The notes beneath the pieces were generated by a model. The model saw only the letters and a list, made by a program, of their open reading frames with translations. It made no database searches and was not told where the DNA came from. A DNA stretch of 64,000 bases from positions 135,741-199,740 of the forward strand of contig NZ_JAAOBY010000006.1 of the NCBI RefSeq assembly GCF_011365745.1, written 5' to 3'. The stretch is from Flavobacterium turcicum (GTDB taxonomy: Bacteria; Bacteroidota; Bacteroidia; Flavobacteriales; Flavobacteriaceae). Below, piece after piece: positions 25,933 to 32,425 of the stretch (its first letter is position 1; each line of letters opens with the position of its first letter). The position numbers and the translations under genes are program-made.

Positions 25933-26580
25933 ATGAAAAAAATGATAGGTGTTTTTTTGGCATTACTTCCTTTTTCATTTTGTGCCAAAGAAAAAATAGT
26001 AACAGTACCTAAAAGTATAGAAAAAAATAATATGGAAATTCAAAAAGATTGGGATGTTGCCACATTTGCGGGTGGCTGTTTTTGGTGTACCGAAGCGGTA
26101 TTTTTACAGCTAGATGGCGTAACTAAAGTAGTTTCAGGATACATTGGCGGACGCACATTGAATCCGACTTATCAAGAAATAAGCGGCGGCATGACAGGTC
26201 ACGCCGAGGCGATTGAAATTACTTTTGATCCAAAAAAAATAACGTATGGCGAATTGCTAGAAATATTTTTTGCCACACACGATCCAACAACATTGAATCG
26301 TCAGGGTGCTGATTCAGGAACCCAATACCGTAGCGAGGTTTTTTACCACAATGAGGCTCAAAAGCAATTAGTAACTGATTATATTGCGTTAATGACTAGC
26401 GAAAATACTTTTGGGAAACCGATTGTAACTCAAATTTCTCCTGCTACTGCATTCTATGTTGCAGAAGATTATCATCAAAATTATTACAATCAAAACAAAA
26501 CGCAAGGTTATTGCAGTTATGTAATTACTCCTAAAATTGAGAAATTGCAAAAAATGTACAAAGACAAGCTCAAAAAATAA
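25933..26580 (+). CDS. msrA: Peptide-methionine (S)-S-oxide reductase MsrA, exported
   Basis: Repairs oxidized methionine in proteins. The 215-residue product has the catalytic motif GGCFWC (nucleophile Cys49, second Cys52), the MsrA phrases GGMTGHAEAIEI, FFATHDPTTLNRQGAD and GTQYRS, and a C-terminal YNQNKTQGYC cysteine for recycling. An N-terminal hydrophobic stretch (residues 4-17) suggests export to the periplasm. The cysteine at 17 follows Phe, so it is not a proper lipobox. The gene is single and well separated from its neighbours. Confidence 0.95.
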   Translation: MKKMIGVFLALLPFSFCAKEKIVTVPKSIEKNNMEIQKDWDVATFAGGCFWCTEAVFLQLDGVTKVVSGYIGGRTLNPTYQEISGGMTGHAEAIEITFDPKKITYGELLEIFFATHDPTTLNRQGADSGTQYRSEVFYHNEAQKQLVTDYIALMTSENTFGKPIVTQISPATAFYVAEDYHQNYYNQNKTQGYCSYVITPKIEKLQKMYKDKLKK

Positions 26581-26629
26581 TTGGCATTAGATTTGTAACT
26601 TCTTTGTGAAATATTAAAAAGTAATACAA

Positions 26630-26929
26630 ATGAATAACCCTGTTGCTATTCCTGAAACCCAGTCCAAAATGCGTCTTTTGGCTCTGAGTATTTTATTTGA
26701 TGCTATTGGAATGTTGTCTTTTACAATTCCATTTCTTGGCGAGTTTTCAGATGTGATTTGGGCGCCATTCGCTGGTTTTTTAATGACTCGGATGTACAAA
26801 GGAACATTAGGAAAAGTTGGTGGTATTTTGGCATTTGTCGAAGAGGTATTGCCATTCTCTGATTTTGTGCCCACCTTTACACTAGCTTGGCTTTATAAAT
26901 ATGTTATCAAAAAGGAAAACGCCCAATAA
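26630..26929 (+). CDS. Small membrane protein, 99 residues
   Basis: Two or three hydrophobic segments (about 14-34, 42-58, 66-90) around the phrase GEFSDVIWAPFAGFLMTRMYKG indicate a small integral membrane protein. I recognise it as a flavobacterial hypothetical protein and know no function. Its stop codon lies in the loop of the terminator hairpin at 26916, so translation and termination may influence each other. Confidence 0.78.
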   Translation: MNNPVAIPETQSKMRLLALSILFDAIGMLSFTIPFLGEFSDVIWAPFAGFLMTRMYKGTLGKVGGILAFVEEVLPFSDFVPTFTLAWLYKYVIKKENAQ

Positions 26930-26940
26930 GGCGTTTTTTT
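26916..26940. terminator. Terminator overlapping the stop codon of the 99-residue gene
   Basis: An 8-bp stem AAAACGCC/GGCGTTTT with loop CAATAA and a T-run. The loop holds the TAA stop (26927-26929) of the upstream gene. It also faces the converging minus-strand gene. Confidence 0.85.
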
Positions 26941-27242
26941 TATTCCTTTAATAAAAATCCCAAGCCAATACGGCGAAGCATTTTCTTTTCAAATGTCCAA
27001 AAGAATTTGAATTGCCCGAATATAAAACCTATTAATACCAACAAAACCTGATAAATAGGAAATACTAACAAGAATCTTAGCGGATAATAACCCCAGCCAA
27101 GGGTTTCTTTGGTAATGCCTATCCACACGCACAGAGGCTTAGAAAGCCATGCAGAGGCAGAGCCCGTGATAGCGAAAACAATAAAAATTATCGTTAGTTG
27201 GTAATTGCTAGTAACACCCCAACGCTGTTTGAGTTTATTCAT
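26940..27242 (-). CDS. DUF6787-like small membrane protein
   Basis: The 100-residue product starts MNKLKQRWGVTSNYQ and has two membrane segments (about 16-34 and 52-76) and a basic C-terminus KKMLRRIGLGFLL. The opening RWGV and the FWTFEKKMLRRIG ending fit the flavobacterial family I recall as DUF6787; the function is unknown. A promoter lies at 27262-27293, inside the end of the upstream gene. Confidence 0.8.
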   Translation of the reverse strand: MNKLKQRWGVTSNYQLTIIFIVFAITGSASAWLSKPLCVWIGITKETLGWGYYPLRFLLVFPIYQVLLVLIGFIFGQFKFFWTFEKKMLRRIGLGFLLKE

Positions 27243-27261
27243 TTTTCTTTAAAAATCGATA

Positions 27262-27293
27262 CAAATATACTGACATTATCTCACTGGAACAAA
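27262..27293 (-). promoter_or_regulatory. Promoter of the DUF6787-like gene, within the end of the upstream gene
   Basis: On the minus strand TTTG (27293-27290), a 20-base spacer and TATATTTG (27269-27262). The -33 part lies inside the last codons of the DUF6146-like gene. Confidence 0.7.
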
Positions 27294-27716
27294 ACCATAG
27301 AGCTGCTGTTTGTATGTGTTTTGAAAATAAATCATGTAATTGTAAATAAGATAATTCACTTCGTAGCCGTAGTTAATATTTGGATCGTAATTAATTGGCA
27401 TTTCGTATAAATTAGGATTGTATCGCATGGGCTGTCTGGCACGGTTATTCCATTCGGTTACATACATAAAATTTTTGCTTTCTAAAAACGACTGTGAATG
27501 GTAATTTCGAGGCAGAGCTACAGATGTCAGCCAGGTATTAAAACCAGGTTCAATGATGATCACTTCGTATTCTAACTCTTCATTGGCAATACGAACGGTA
27601 TCGCCTACTGTTGCGGTTAGCTTTTTAAAACTCGTATCATGTGGCTTTACAGCGGTACAGCTAAAAATAACGAGTGCAAATACAAGTAAAATCCAAGAGG
27701 TGTTTTTGATCGTCAT
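27276..27716 (-). CDS. DUF6146-like lipoprotein
   Basis: The 146-residue product has a lipoprotein signal (residues 1-19, VIFSC) after the ATG at 27716; a longer start at 27749 would bury the signal and is rejected. The mature part has EELEYEVIIIEPGFNTWL, MYVTEWNNR and INYDPNINYGYEVNYLIYNYM, which match a flavobacterial family I recall as DUF6146. No catalytic motif is seen. It is probably periplasmic, because no acidic export signal follows the cysteine. Confidence 0.82.
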   Translation of the reverse strand: MTIKNTSWILLVFALVIFSCTAVKPHDTSFKKLTATVGDTVRIANEELEYEVIIIEPGFNTWLTSVALPRNYHSQSFLESKNFMYVTEWNNRARQPMRYNPNLYEMPINYDPNINYGYEVNYLIYNYMIYFQNTYKQQLYGFVPVR

Positions 27717-27772
27717 GATTTTTATTTTAAAAGTACAATATAAAAACACCTACTACTAAATATTTAACAAAA

Positions 27773-27798
27773 AAAAATCACCCAATTGAGTGATTTTT
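27773..27798 (-). terminator. Terminator after the DUF937-like gene
   Basis: A 9-bp stem AAAAATCAC/GTGATTTTT with an 8-base loop lies immediately after the minus-strand stop at 27806, with a T-run in that direction. Confidence 0.8.
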
Positions 27799-27805
27799 AA
27801 TGTTT

Positions 27806-28369
27806 TTATTTGCCAAATAGCTTTCCAAGTATACTGCCAATGCCGCCACCTTTACCAGATACAGCAGCCATGGCATCGCTGATATCTACCTTTCCGTCTG
27901 CATTTTGATCTAGTCCAAATTGGCCACCGTACTTAGAAACTGCATCCATAATGCTAGAACCATTCGCTCCGCCTCCTGAGATGGCAGCTATGATATCCGA
28001 AATTTGAAAACTACTATCGTTTGGATCTTTAGCTTTGTTCACGAGCGAGCCTAAAATTTGTGGTATTAAGTTTCCTGCTACACCAGCTGCGGTTTCACTA
28101 TTAATTCCAAATTTTTGACCCAAGCTTCCTGTGAGTTGTTCGGTTAGTTTTTGAACTACAGGATTGGATGCGTTTTGAGCATTGTTACCCTGAAATAAGG
28201 ATGCTAATTGTTCCACGCCGCCTTCTGAAGCTATTTTTTGTAAGCCAGCAAAAATAGAGCCGCTTGCTTCTTGAATTACGGCATCGTTTTGTTCATTTGG
28301 AATTGCGTTGTTATTTACAACTGATTCTAGTCCAAACTGTTTTGCTAATTGGGTTAATTGGTCTAACAT
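27806..28369 (-). CDS. DUF937-like protein with a C-terminal EF-hand/dockerin-like loop
   Basis: The 187-residue product starts MLDQLTQLAKQFG (ATG 28369; a TTG 9 codons earlier is rejected). It is helical and rich in Gly, Gln and Asn, with repeated phrases such as VVQKLTEQLTGSLGQKFGI and AAGVAGNLIPQILGSLVNKA. Near the C-terminus DQNADGKVDISD has oxygen ligands spaced as in a calcium-binding EF-hand or dockerin loop, with Asp at the last position. No signal peptide is seen, so calcium binding would have to be cytoplasmic or the loop may be structural. Confidence 0.8.
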   Translation of the reverse strand: MLDQLTQLAKQFGLESVVNNNAIPNEQNDAVIQEASGSIFAGLQKIASEGGVEQLASLFQGNNAQNASNPVVQKLTEQLTGSLGQKFGINSETAAGVAGNLIPQILGSLVNKAKDPNDSSFQISDIIAAISGGGANGSSIMDAVSKYGGQFGLDQNADGKVDISDAMAAVSGKGGGIGSILGKLFGK

Positions 28370-28405
28370 AGGTTTTTGGTTTTGTTTAGATACCAAAGCT
28401 AAATA

Positions 28406-28440
28406 AAAAAAGGATTTATTTCATTGAAATAAATCCTTTT
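28406..28440 (-). terminator. Terminator after serA
   Basis: A near-perfect 17-bp stem (AAAAAGGATTTATTTC and its complement) with a 3-base loop lies 26 bases after the minus-strand stop of serA. Confidence 0.88.
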
Positions 28441-28465
28441 TAAGTTTAGCCTGAAATCCTTTTTG

Positions 28466-29416
28466 TTATGCCAAAAGGCTGATGATTTGTTGTGCCAATT
28501 CAGTACCAATTCGGTCTTGTGCTTCGCCAGTTGCTGCACCAATATGCGGTGTTAACGAAATTTTCGGGTGCATTAAAATGGCCATTTCAGGAGTTGGTTC
28601 GCTTTCAAAAACGTCTAATCCTGCAAACAATACTTTGCCGCTATCCAAGGCTTTTACCAAAGCTACTTCATCAATGACACCGCCACGTGCGCAGTTTACA
28701 ATGCCCACTTCGTTTTTCATGATGCTCAATTCTTTTTCACCAATAATATATCCGTCTTGTGCAGGTACATGAAGGGTAATGAAATCAGCTTCTTTAAATA
28801 CGCTTTCTAAACTTTGAGATACAATAGTAGTAGTAATTGATTGACCGTCAAAAAACGATACAGTAACATCCACTTGAGGAATAAAACTATCAGCTGCAAT
28901 AACCTTCATGCCTAAGCCCAAAGCCATTTTTGCAGTAGCTTGACCAATGCGGCCAATACCTACAATTCCTAATGTTTTGCCTCTAAGTTCAATACCATTT
29001 GCGTATGCTTTTTTAAGTCCATCAAAGTTGGTATCGCCCTCAAGTGGCATATTTCTGTTCGAGTCATGCAAGAAACGAACTCCAGAAAATAAATGTGCAA
29101 ATACTAATTCTGCAACCGATTCTGATGACGATGCTGGTGTATTTATCACATGAATGCCTTTGCTTTTAGCATAATCCACATCAATATTATCCATTCCTAC
29201 GCCACCACGACCAATAATTTTTAGTCCCGGACAAGCATCAATAATATCCTTACGAACTTTGGTTGCGCTACGCACCAAAACAACGCTCACATTATTTTCA
29301 TTGACAAAATTCGCTACTTGCTCTTGAGCTACTTTGGTTGTAATTACTTCAAATCCGCCTTGTTCTAAGGCAAGAATTCCGCTTTTTGAAATTCCGTCGT
29401 TTGCTAATACTTTCAT
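28466..29416 (-). CDS. serA: D-2-hydroxyacid dehydrogenase, probable phosphoglycerate dehydrogenase
   Basis: NAD-dependent dehydrogenase that should oxidise 3-phosphoglycerate in the first step of serine synthesis. The 316-residue product has the nucleotide-binding GIVGIGRIGQA, the catalytic Arg in NCARGGVIDE, the Glu in FAGLDVFESEP and the His in LTPHIGAATGEAQ. It lacks the C-terminal ACT regulatory domain of longer SerA forms, so serine feedback by that domain is not expected. serC lies upstream on the same strand, separated by a palindromic repeat. Confidence 0.92.
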   Translation of the reverse strand: MKVLANDGISKSGILALEQGGFEVITTKVAQEQVANFVNENNVSVVLVRSATKVRKDIIDACPGLKIIGRGGVGMDNIDVDYAKSKGIHVINTPASSSESVAELVFAHLFSGVRFLHDSNRNMPLEGDTNFDGLKKAYANGIELRGKTLGIVGIGRIGQATAKMALGLGMKVIAADSFIPQVDVTVSFFDGQSITTTIVSQSLESVFKEADFITLHVPAQDGYIIGEKELSIMKNEVGIVNCARGGVIDEVALVKALDSGKVLFAGLDVFESEPTPEMAILMHPKISLTPHIGAATGEAQDRIGTELAQQIISLLA

Positions 29417-29460
29417 TTTTTTATATTTTAAGAATTCTAAACGATTCTCTAGTTATTTAT

Positions 29461-29556
29461 TTTTTAAGGAGCTATTTCCCGCTTTCCATTGTAATCTTTT
29501 ATGTTTTTAAAGAAAAAACATAAAAGGATTTCCATTACAATCGGGGCTAGAGCCTT
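29461..29556. repeat. Interspersed intergenic palindrome, copy D, between serC and serA
   Basis: A perfect inner stem TTTTATGTTTTT/AAAAACATAAAA with a short loop sits between CCCGCTTTCCATTG and GGATTTCCATTACAATCGGG arms. It lies in the 170-base gap between the co-directional serC and serA genes and could act as an RNA hairpin there. Confidence 0.75.
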
Positions 29557-29586
29557 TTGCTTTTGTAGTTCGTTTTTTCTTGGCTT

Positions 29587-30657
29587 CTAAACTTTTGTTT
29601 CTAAAGCTTTCATAACATCAACTAAAACTTGTACGCTTTCAAGCGGTAATGCATTGTACATAGAGGCACGGTAACCACCTACACTGCGGTGACCCGGAAG
29701 TCCAGAGATACCAGCTGCTTTCCACATTTCATCAAAAATTGGGGCATGCGCCTCATCATTCAATAAAAAAGTAGCATTCATTGCTGATCTATCAGCAACT
29801 GCAGCGGCGCCTTTGAACAATGGGTTGCGATCAATTTCTGAATACAACAAATTTGCTTTAGCGTTGTTTTGCTTTTCAATAGCTGCAATTCCACCTAAAT
29901 TTTTTAACCATTGCAAAGTCAATAATGAAGTGTACACCGGGAAAACAGGTGGCGTATTATACATACTTTCGGCTTTAATATGTTTGCTGTAATCCAACAT
30001 GCTTGGAATCTCGCGTCCGCTTTTTCCTAGGATTGATTCTTTTACAACAACAAGGGTAGTTCCAGCAGGTCCCATGTTTTTTTGTGCGCCTGCATAAATC
30101 AAATCAAATTGAGAAAAGTCTAATACTCTCGAGAAAATATCCGAACTCATATCGCACACTACCGGCACTTCAGTAGTTGGAAAAGTTTTCATTTGTGTAC
30201 CAAAAATGGTATTGTTGCTCGTGCAGTGAAAATAATCGGCATCAGTAGGAATGCTATAACCGGTTGGGATGTGGTTGTAGTTATCGTTTTTTGATGATCC
30301 TACCACTACGGTTTCACCAAATAGTTTGGCTTCTTTGATTGCCCCTGCTGCCCAAGTACCCGTATCTAAATAGGCAGCTTTTCCGCCTACTTTCATTAAA
30401 TTGTAAGGAGCCATAACAAATTCTAAACTTGCTCCTCCTGCTAGAAATAAAGCTTGGTAGCCTTTTCCTTCAAGGCCTAACAATTCAAGAACCAAGGCTC
30501 TTGCTTGGTCCATCACTGCTACAAAGTCTTTGCTTCGGTGTGAGATTTCTAATAGTGATAGTCCGGAGTCGTTAAAATTAAGGATGGCTTGTGCTGATTT
30601 TTCGAAAACTTCTTGCGGTAAAATGCAAGGTCCTGCGCTGTAGTTGTGTTTTTTCAT
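29587..30657 (-). CDS. serC: Phosphoserine aminotransferase
   Basis: PLP-dependent transaminase converting 3-phosphohydroxypyruvate and glutamate to phosphoserine; it also serves vitamin B6 synthesis in some bacteria. The 356-residue product begins KKHNYSAGPCILP, the SerC hallmark. It has ISHRSKDF, the PLP lysine in IYAGAQKNMGPAG and the C-terminal GHRSVGGYRASMYNA. The ATG at 30657 is chosen because it starts directly before the hallmark. It lies 90 bases after an acyl-CoA reductase gene on the same strand. Confidence 0.96.
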   Translation of the reverse strand: MKKHNYSAGPCILPQEVFEKSAQAILNFNDSGLSLLEISHRSKDFVAVMDQARALVLELLGLEGKGYQALFLAGGASLEFVMAPYNLMKVGGKAAYLDTGTWAAGAIKEAKLFGETVVVGSSKNDNYNHIPTGYSIPTDADYFHCTSNNTIFGTQMKTFPTTEVPVVCDMSSDIFSRVLDFSQFDLIYAGAQKNMGPAGTTLVVVKESILGKSGREIPSMLDYSKHIKAESMYNTPPVFPVYTSLLTLQWLKNLGGIAAIEKQNNAKANLLYSEIDRNPLFKGAAAVADRSAMNATFLLNDEAHAPIFDEMWKAAGISGLPGHRSVGGYRASMYNALPLESVQVLVDVMKALETKV

Positions 30658-30747
30658 GGTGTAGTTTATATCCAAAAAATTAAAGTGCAAATTTCGGCAA
30701 TACTTGCTTAATAAGGACTATTTAATTCGGAATAATTACACTTTTTT

Positions 30748-31809
30748 CTACGCCAAACTTGTTAAAAATGAAATTGTATCGATGTTATCTGCGTAATTCC
30801 ACAATCGCGGATTTTGAGTTTCGCCAAAGGCTATACTGTTTTCAATCAAATCATCTGATACAATGCACTGTAGTAGGTCTTTTTCGTTTTCTAGACGATT
30901 TTTAAGGGCATCAAGGTTGTCGTAATATTCATAAAACACACTCGAAATTGGCGAGGCATGGCTCACATCTTCTTTAATGGTCAAAAAGCCATTGTCAAGC
31001 AATTTAAAATTACTCATCAAGAAAACGGCTTTGTTGTAATCGTAATTATTGGCATACTTCTCGTAATGAATCACATCTTGATAGGCAAAAATCGCTTCAA
31101 AAAACGGAACAAACGAGTAGTCCTTTGGAACAAACAGTTTAGAAACGTTACGGCAGCCCAAACCAAAATACCTAAAAATATCTTCACCCAATGCATGGAG
31201 TTGTGCTGCAGTTTCGTTACCGGTTAATACGGCTACCGAGTTGCGGCTTTTTCTAATGATAGCGGGTTTGTCTTTAAAATAATATTCAAAATAACGTGCT
31301 GTATTGTTACTTCCGGTGGCAATTACAGCGTCAAAATTTTCTAATTTGCCTTCTACAAAAGTAATTTTAGTGGCAAATTCAGGCTCAATTGCAATGAGGT
31401 ATTTGGCTAAAAAGGGTAATAAATGTTGGTCGTTTGAAGAGGTTTTAATAACTACATTATGACCGCAAATTAACACTGATAAAAAATCATGAAAACCAAC
31501 CAACGGAATATTACCTGCCAATATTAAGGCAATAGTTTTCGGTTGTTGCTGCTCAATTTCATAGGATTTTAACCACTGATCTAAATTCTCAGGAGTTAAT
31601 GCTTGCGCCCATGAATTAATGGCATAGTACACATTCTCGGGAGTATACCAGCCGTTATGGCTTTGCGACAAATGAATCAAATCATGAAACGAGTCAAAAA
31701 AAGTATCGTTATGCAAAACTGCATCATTTTTTGAGGTGTTGTTGGCTGTAAATTGTCCGAGAAATTCACCTAATGCAACAAAAATACTTTTTTTTGTTTC
31801 TAATGTCAT
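30748..31809 (-). CDS. Acyl-CoA reductase, LuxC family
   Basis: The 353-residue product belongs to the LuxC/acyl-CoA reductase family, which reduces acyl groups to aldehydes with NADPH. Visible features are ALILAGNIPLVGFHDFLSVL, the GHNVVIKTSSND segment, IATGSNNTARYF, RKSRNSVAVLTGNE and a likely catalytic cysteine in GLGCRNVSKLFVP. It is shorter than LuxC of luminous bacteria and no LuxD or LuxE partner is near. Neighbours are serC and serA downstream and a divergent ferredoxin that shares its promoter region. The substrate is unknown. Confidence 0.88.
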   Translation of the reverse strand: MTLETKKSIFVALGEFLGQFTANNTSKNDAVLHNDTFFDSFHDLIHLSQSHNGWYTPENVYYAINSWAQALTPENLDQWLKSYEIEQQQPKTIALILAGNIPLVGFHDFLSVLICGHNVVIKTSSNDQHLLPFLAKYLIAIEPEFATKITFVEGKLENFDAVIATGSNNTARYFEYYFKDKPAIIRKSRNSVAVLTGNETAAQLHALGEDIFRYFGLGCRNVSKLFVPKDYSFVPFFEAIFAYQDVIHYEKYANNYDYNKAVFLMSNFKLLDNGFLTIKEDVSHASPISSVFYEYYDNLDALKNRLENEKDLLQCIVSDDLIENSIAFGETQNPRLWNYADNIDTISFLTSLA

Positions 31810-31813
31810 AATG

Positions 31814-31845
31814 TTTGCTTATGAATTGTTTTGATTGTAATTTTG
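31814..31845 (+). promoter_or_regulatory. Promoter of the ferredoxin gene
   Basis: TTTG (31814-31817), a 20-base spacer and TAATTTTG (31838-31845) on the plus strand. Its -7 element lies 2 bases from the oppositely directed -7 element of the acyl-CoA reductase promoter. Confidence 0.8.
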
Positions 31846-31847
31846 CA

Positions 31848-31879
31848 CAAAAATAAGCATAAATATGTCTAAAGTCAAA
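31848..31879 (-). promoter_or_regulatory. Promoter of the acyl-CoA reductase gene
   Basis: On the minus strand TTTG (31879-31876), a 20-base spacer and TATTTTTG (31855-31848). It faces the ferredoxin promoter, so the two cannot easily be bound at once. Confidence 0.8.
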
Positions 31880-31943
31880 GGTCTAGCGTTCAAAAGAAAT
31901 TGATCGTTGCCAGCAGACCGTCAGACTTTAAAAATTATATATC

Positions 31944-32294
31944 ATGGCAATTATTATAACAGACGAGTGCATCAATTGTGGGGCCTGCGAACCAGAGTGC
32001 CCAAATACAGCAATTTACGAAGGTGCAGATGATTGGAGGTACAAGGACGGAACTAAATTATCGGGTACAATTATTCTTCCTGATGGAACTGAAGTAGATG
32101 CCGAGGCGGCTCAAACTCCAATCTCCGATGAGGTGTACTACATCGTTCCTGGAAAATGTACTGAGTGTAAAGGATTTCATGATGAGCCACAGTGTGCAGC
32201 AGTTTGTCCTGTTGATTGTTGTGTGCCTGATGATAACCACGTAGAAAGTGAAGAAACATTGTTAAACAGACAAGCTTTTTTACATAACGAATAA
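31944..32294 (+). CDS. Ferredoxin with two [4Fe-4S] clusters
   Basis: Electron carrier of 116 residues. Cluster motif 1 is [12 protein letters not shown] near residue 9; motif 2 is [18 protein letters not shown] near 72, with a longer insert between its second and third cysteines as in the Allochromatium-type (Alvin) ferredoxins. No membrane segment is present. It is divergent from the LuxC-like reductase with overlapping promoters, suggesting competition or joint control. It ends at a strong terminator, so it is monocistronic. Confidence 0.93.
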   Translation: MAIIITDECINCGACEPECPNTAIYEGADDWRYKDGTKLSGTIILPDGTEVDAEAAQTPISDEVYYIVPGKCTECKGFHDEPQCAAVCPVDCCVPDDNHVESEETLLNRQAFLHNE

Positions 32295-32315
32295 CAGCTT
32301 TTTATTTTAAAGCAA

Positions 32316-32346
32316 AAAAAAACCTGAGATATTCTCAGGTTTTTTT
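32316..32346. terminator. Bidirectional terminator after the ferredoxin gene
   Basis: A perfect 14-bp stem AAAAAAACCTGAGA and complement with a 3-base loop, between converging genes. Confidence 0.92.
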
Positions 32347-32425
32347 GTGATTACTATTTTGAGAATGTGCAGAAAAAAAAGACCATCTTGCGACAGTCCT
32401 TTTTTGTTATTTGGATATTCTAAAA

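Noticed and set aside
25933..26000. MsrA as a lipoprotein (Cys17)
   Set aside because: The residue before the cysteine is Phe, which does not fit a lipobox. Export by a plain signal peptide is possible, lipidation unlikely.
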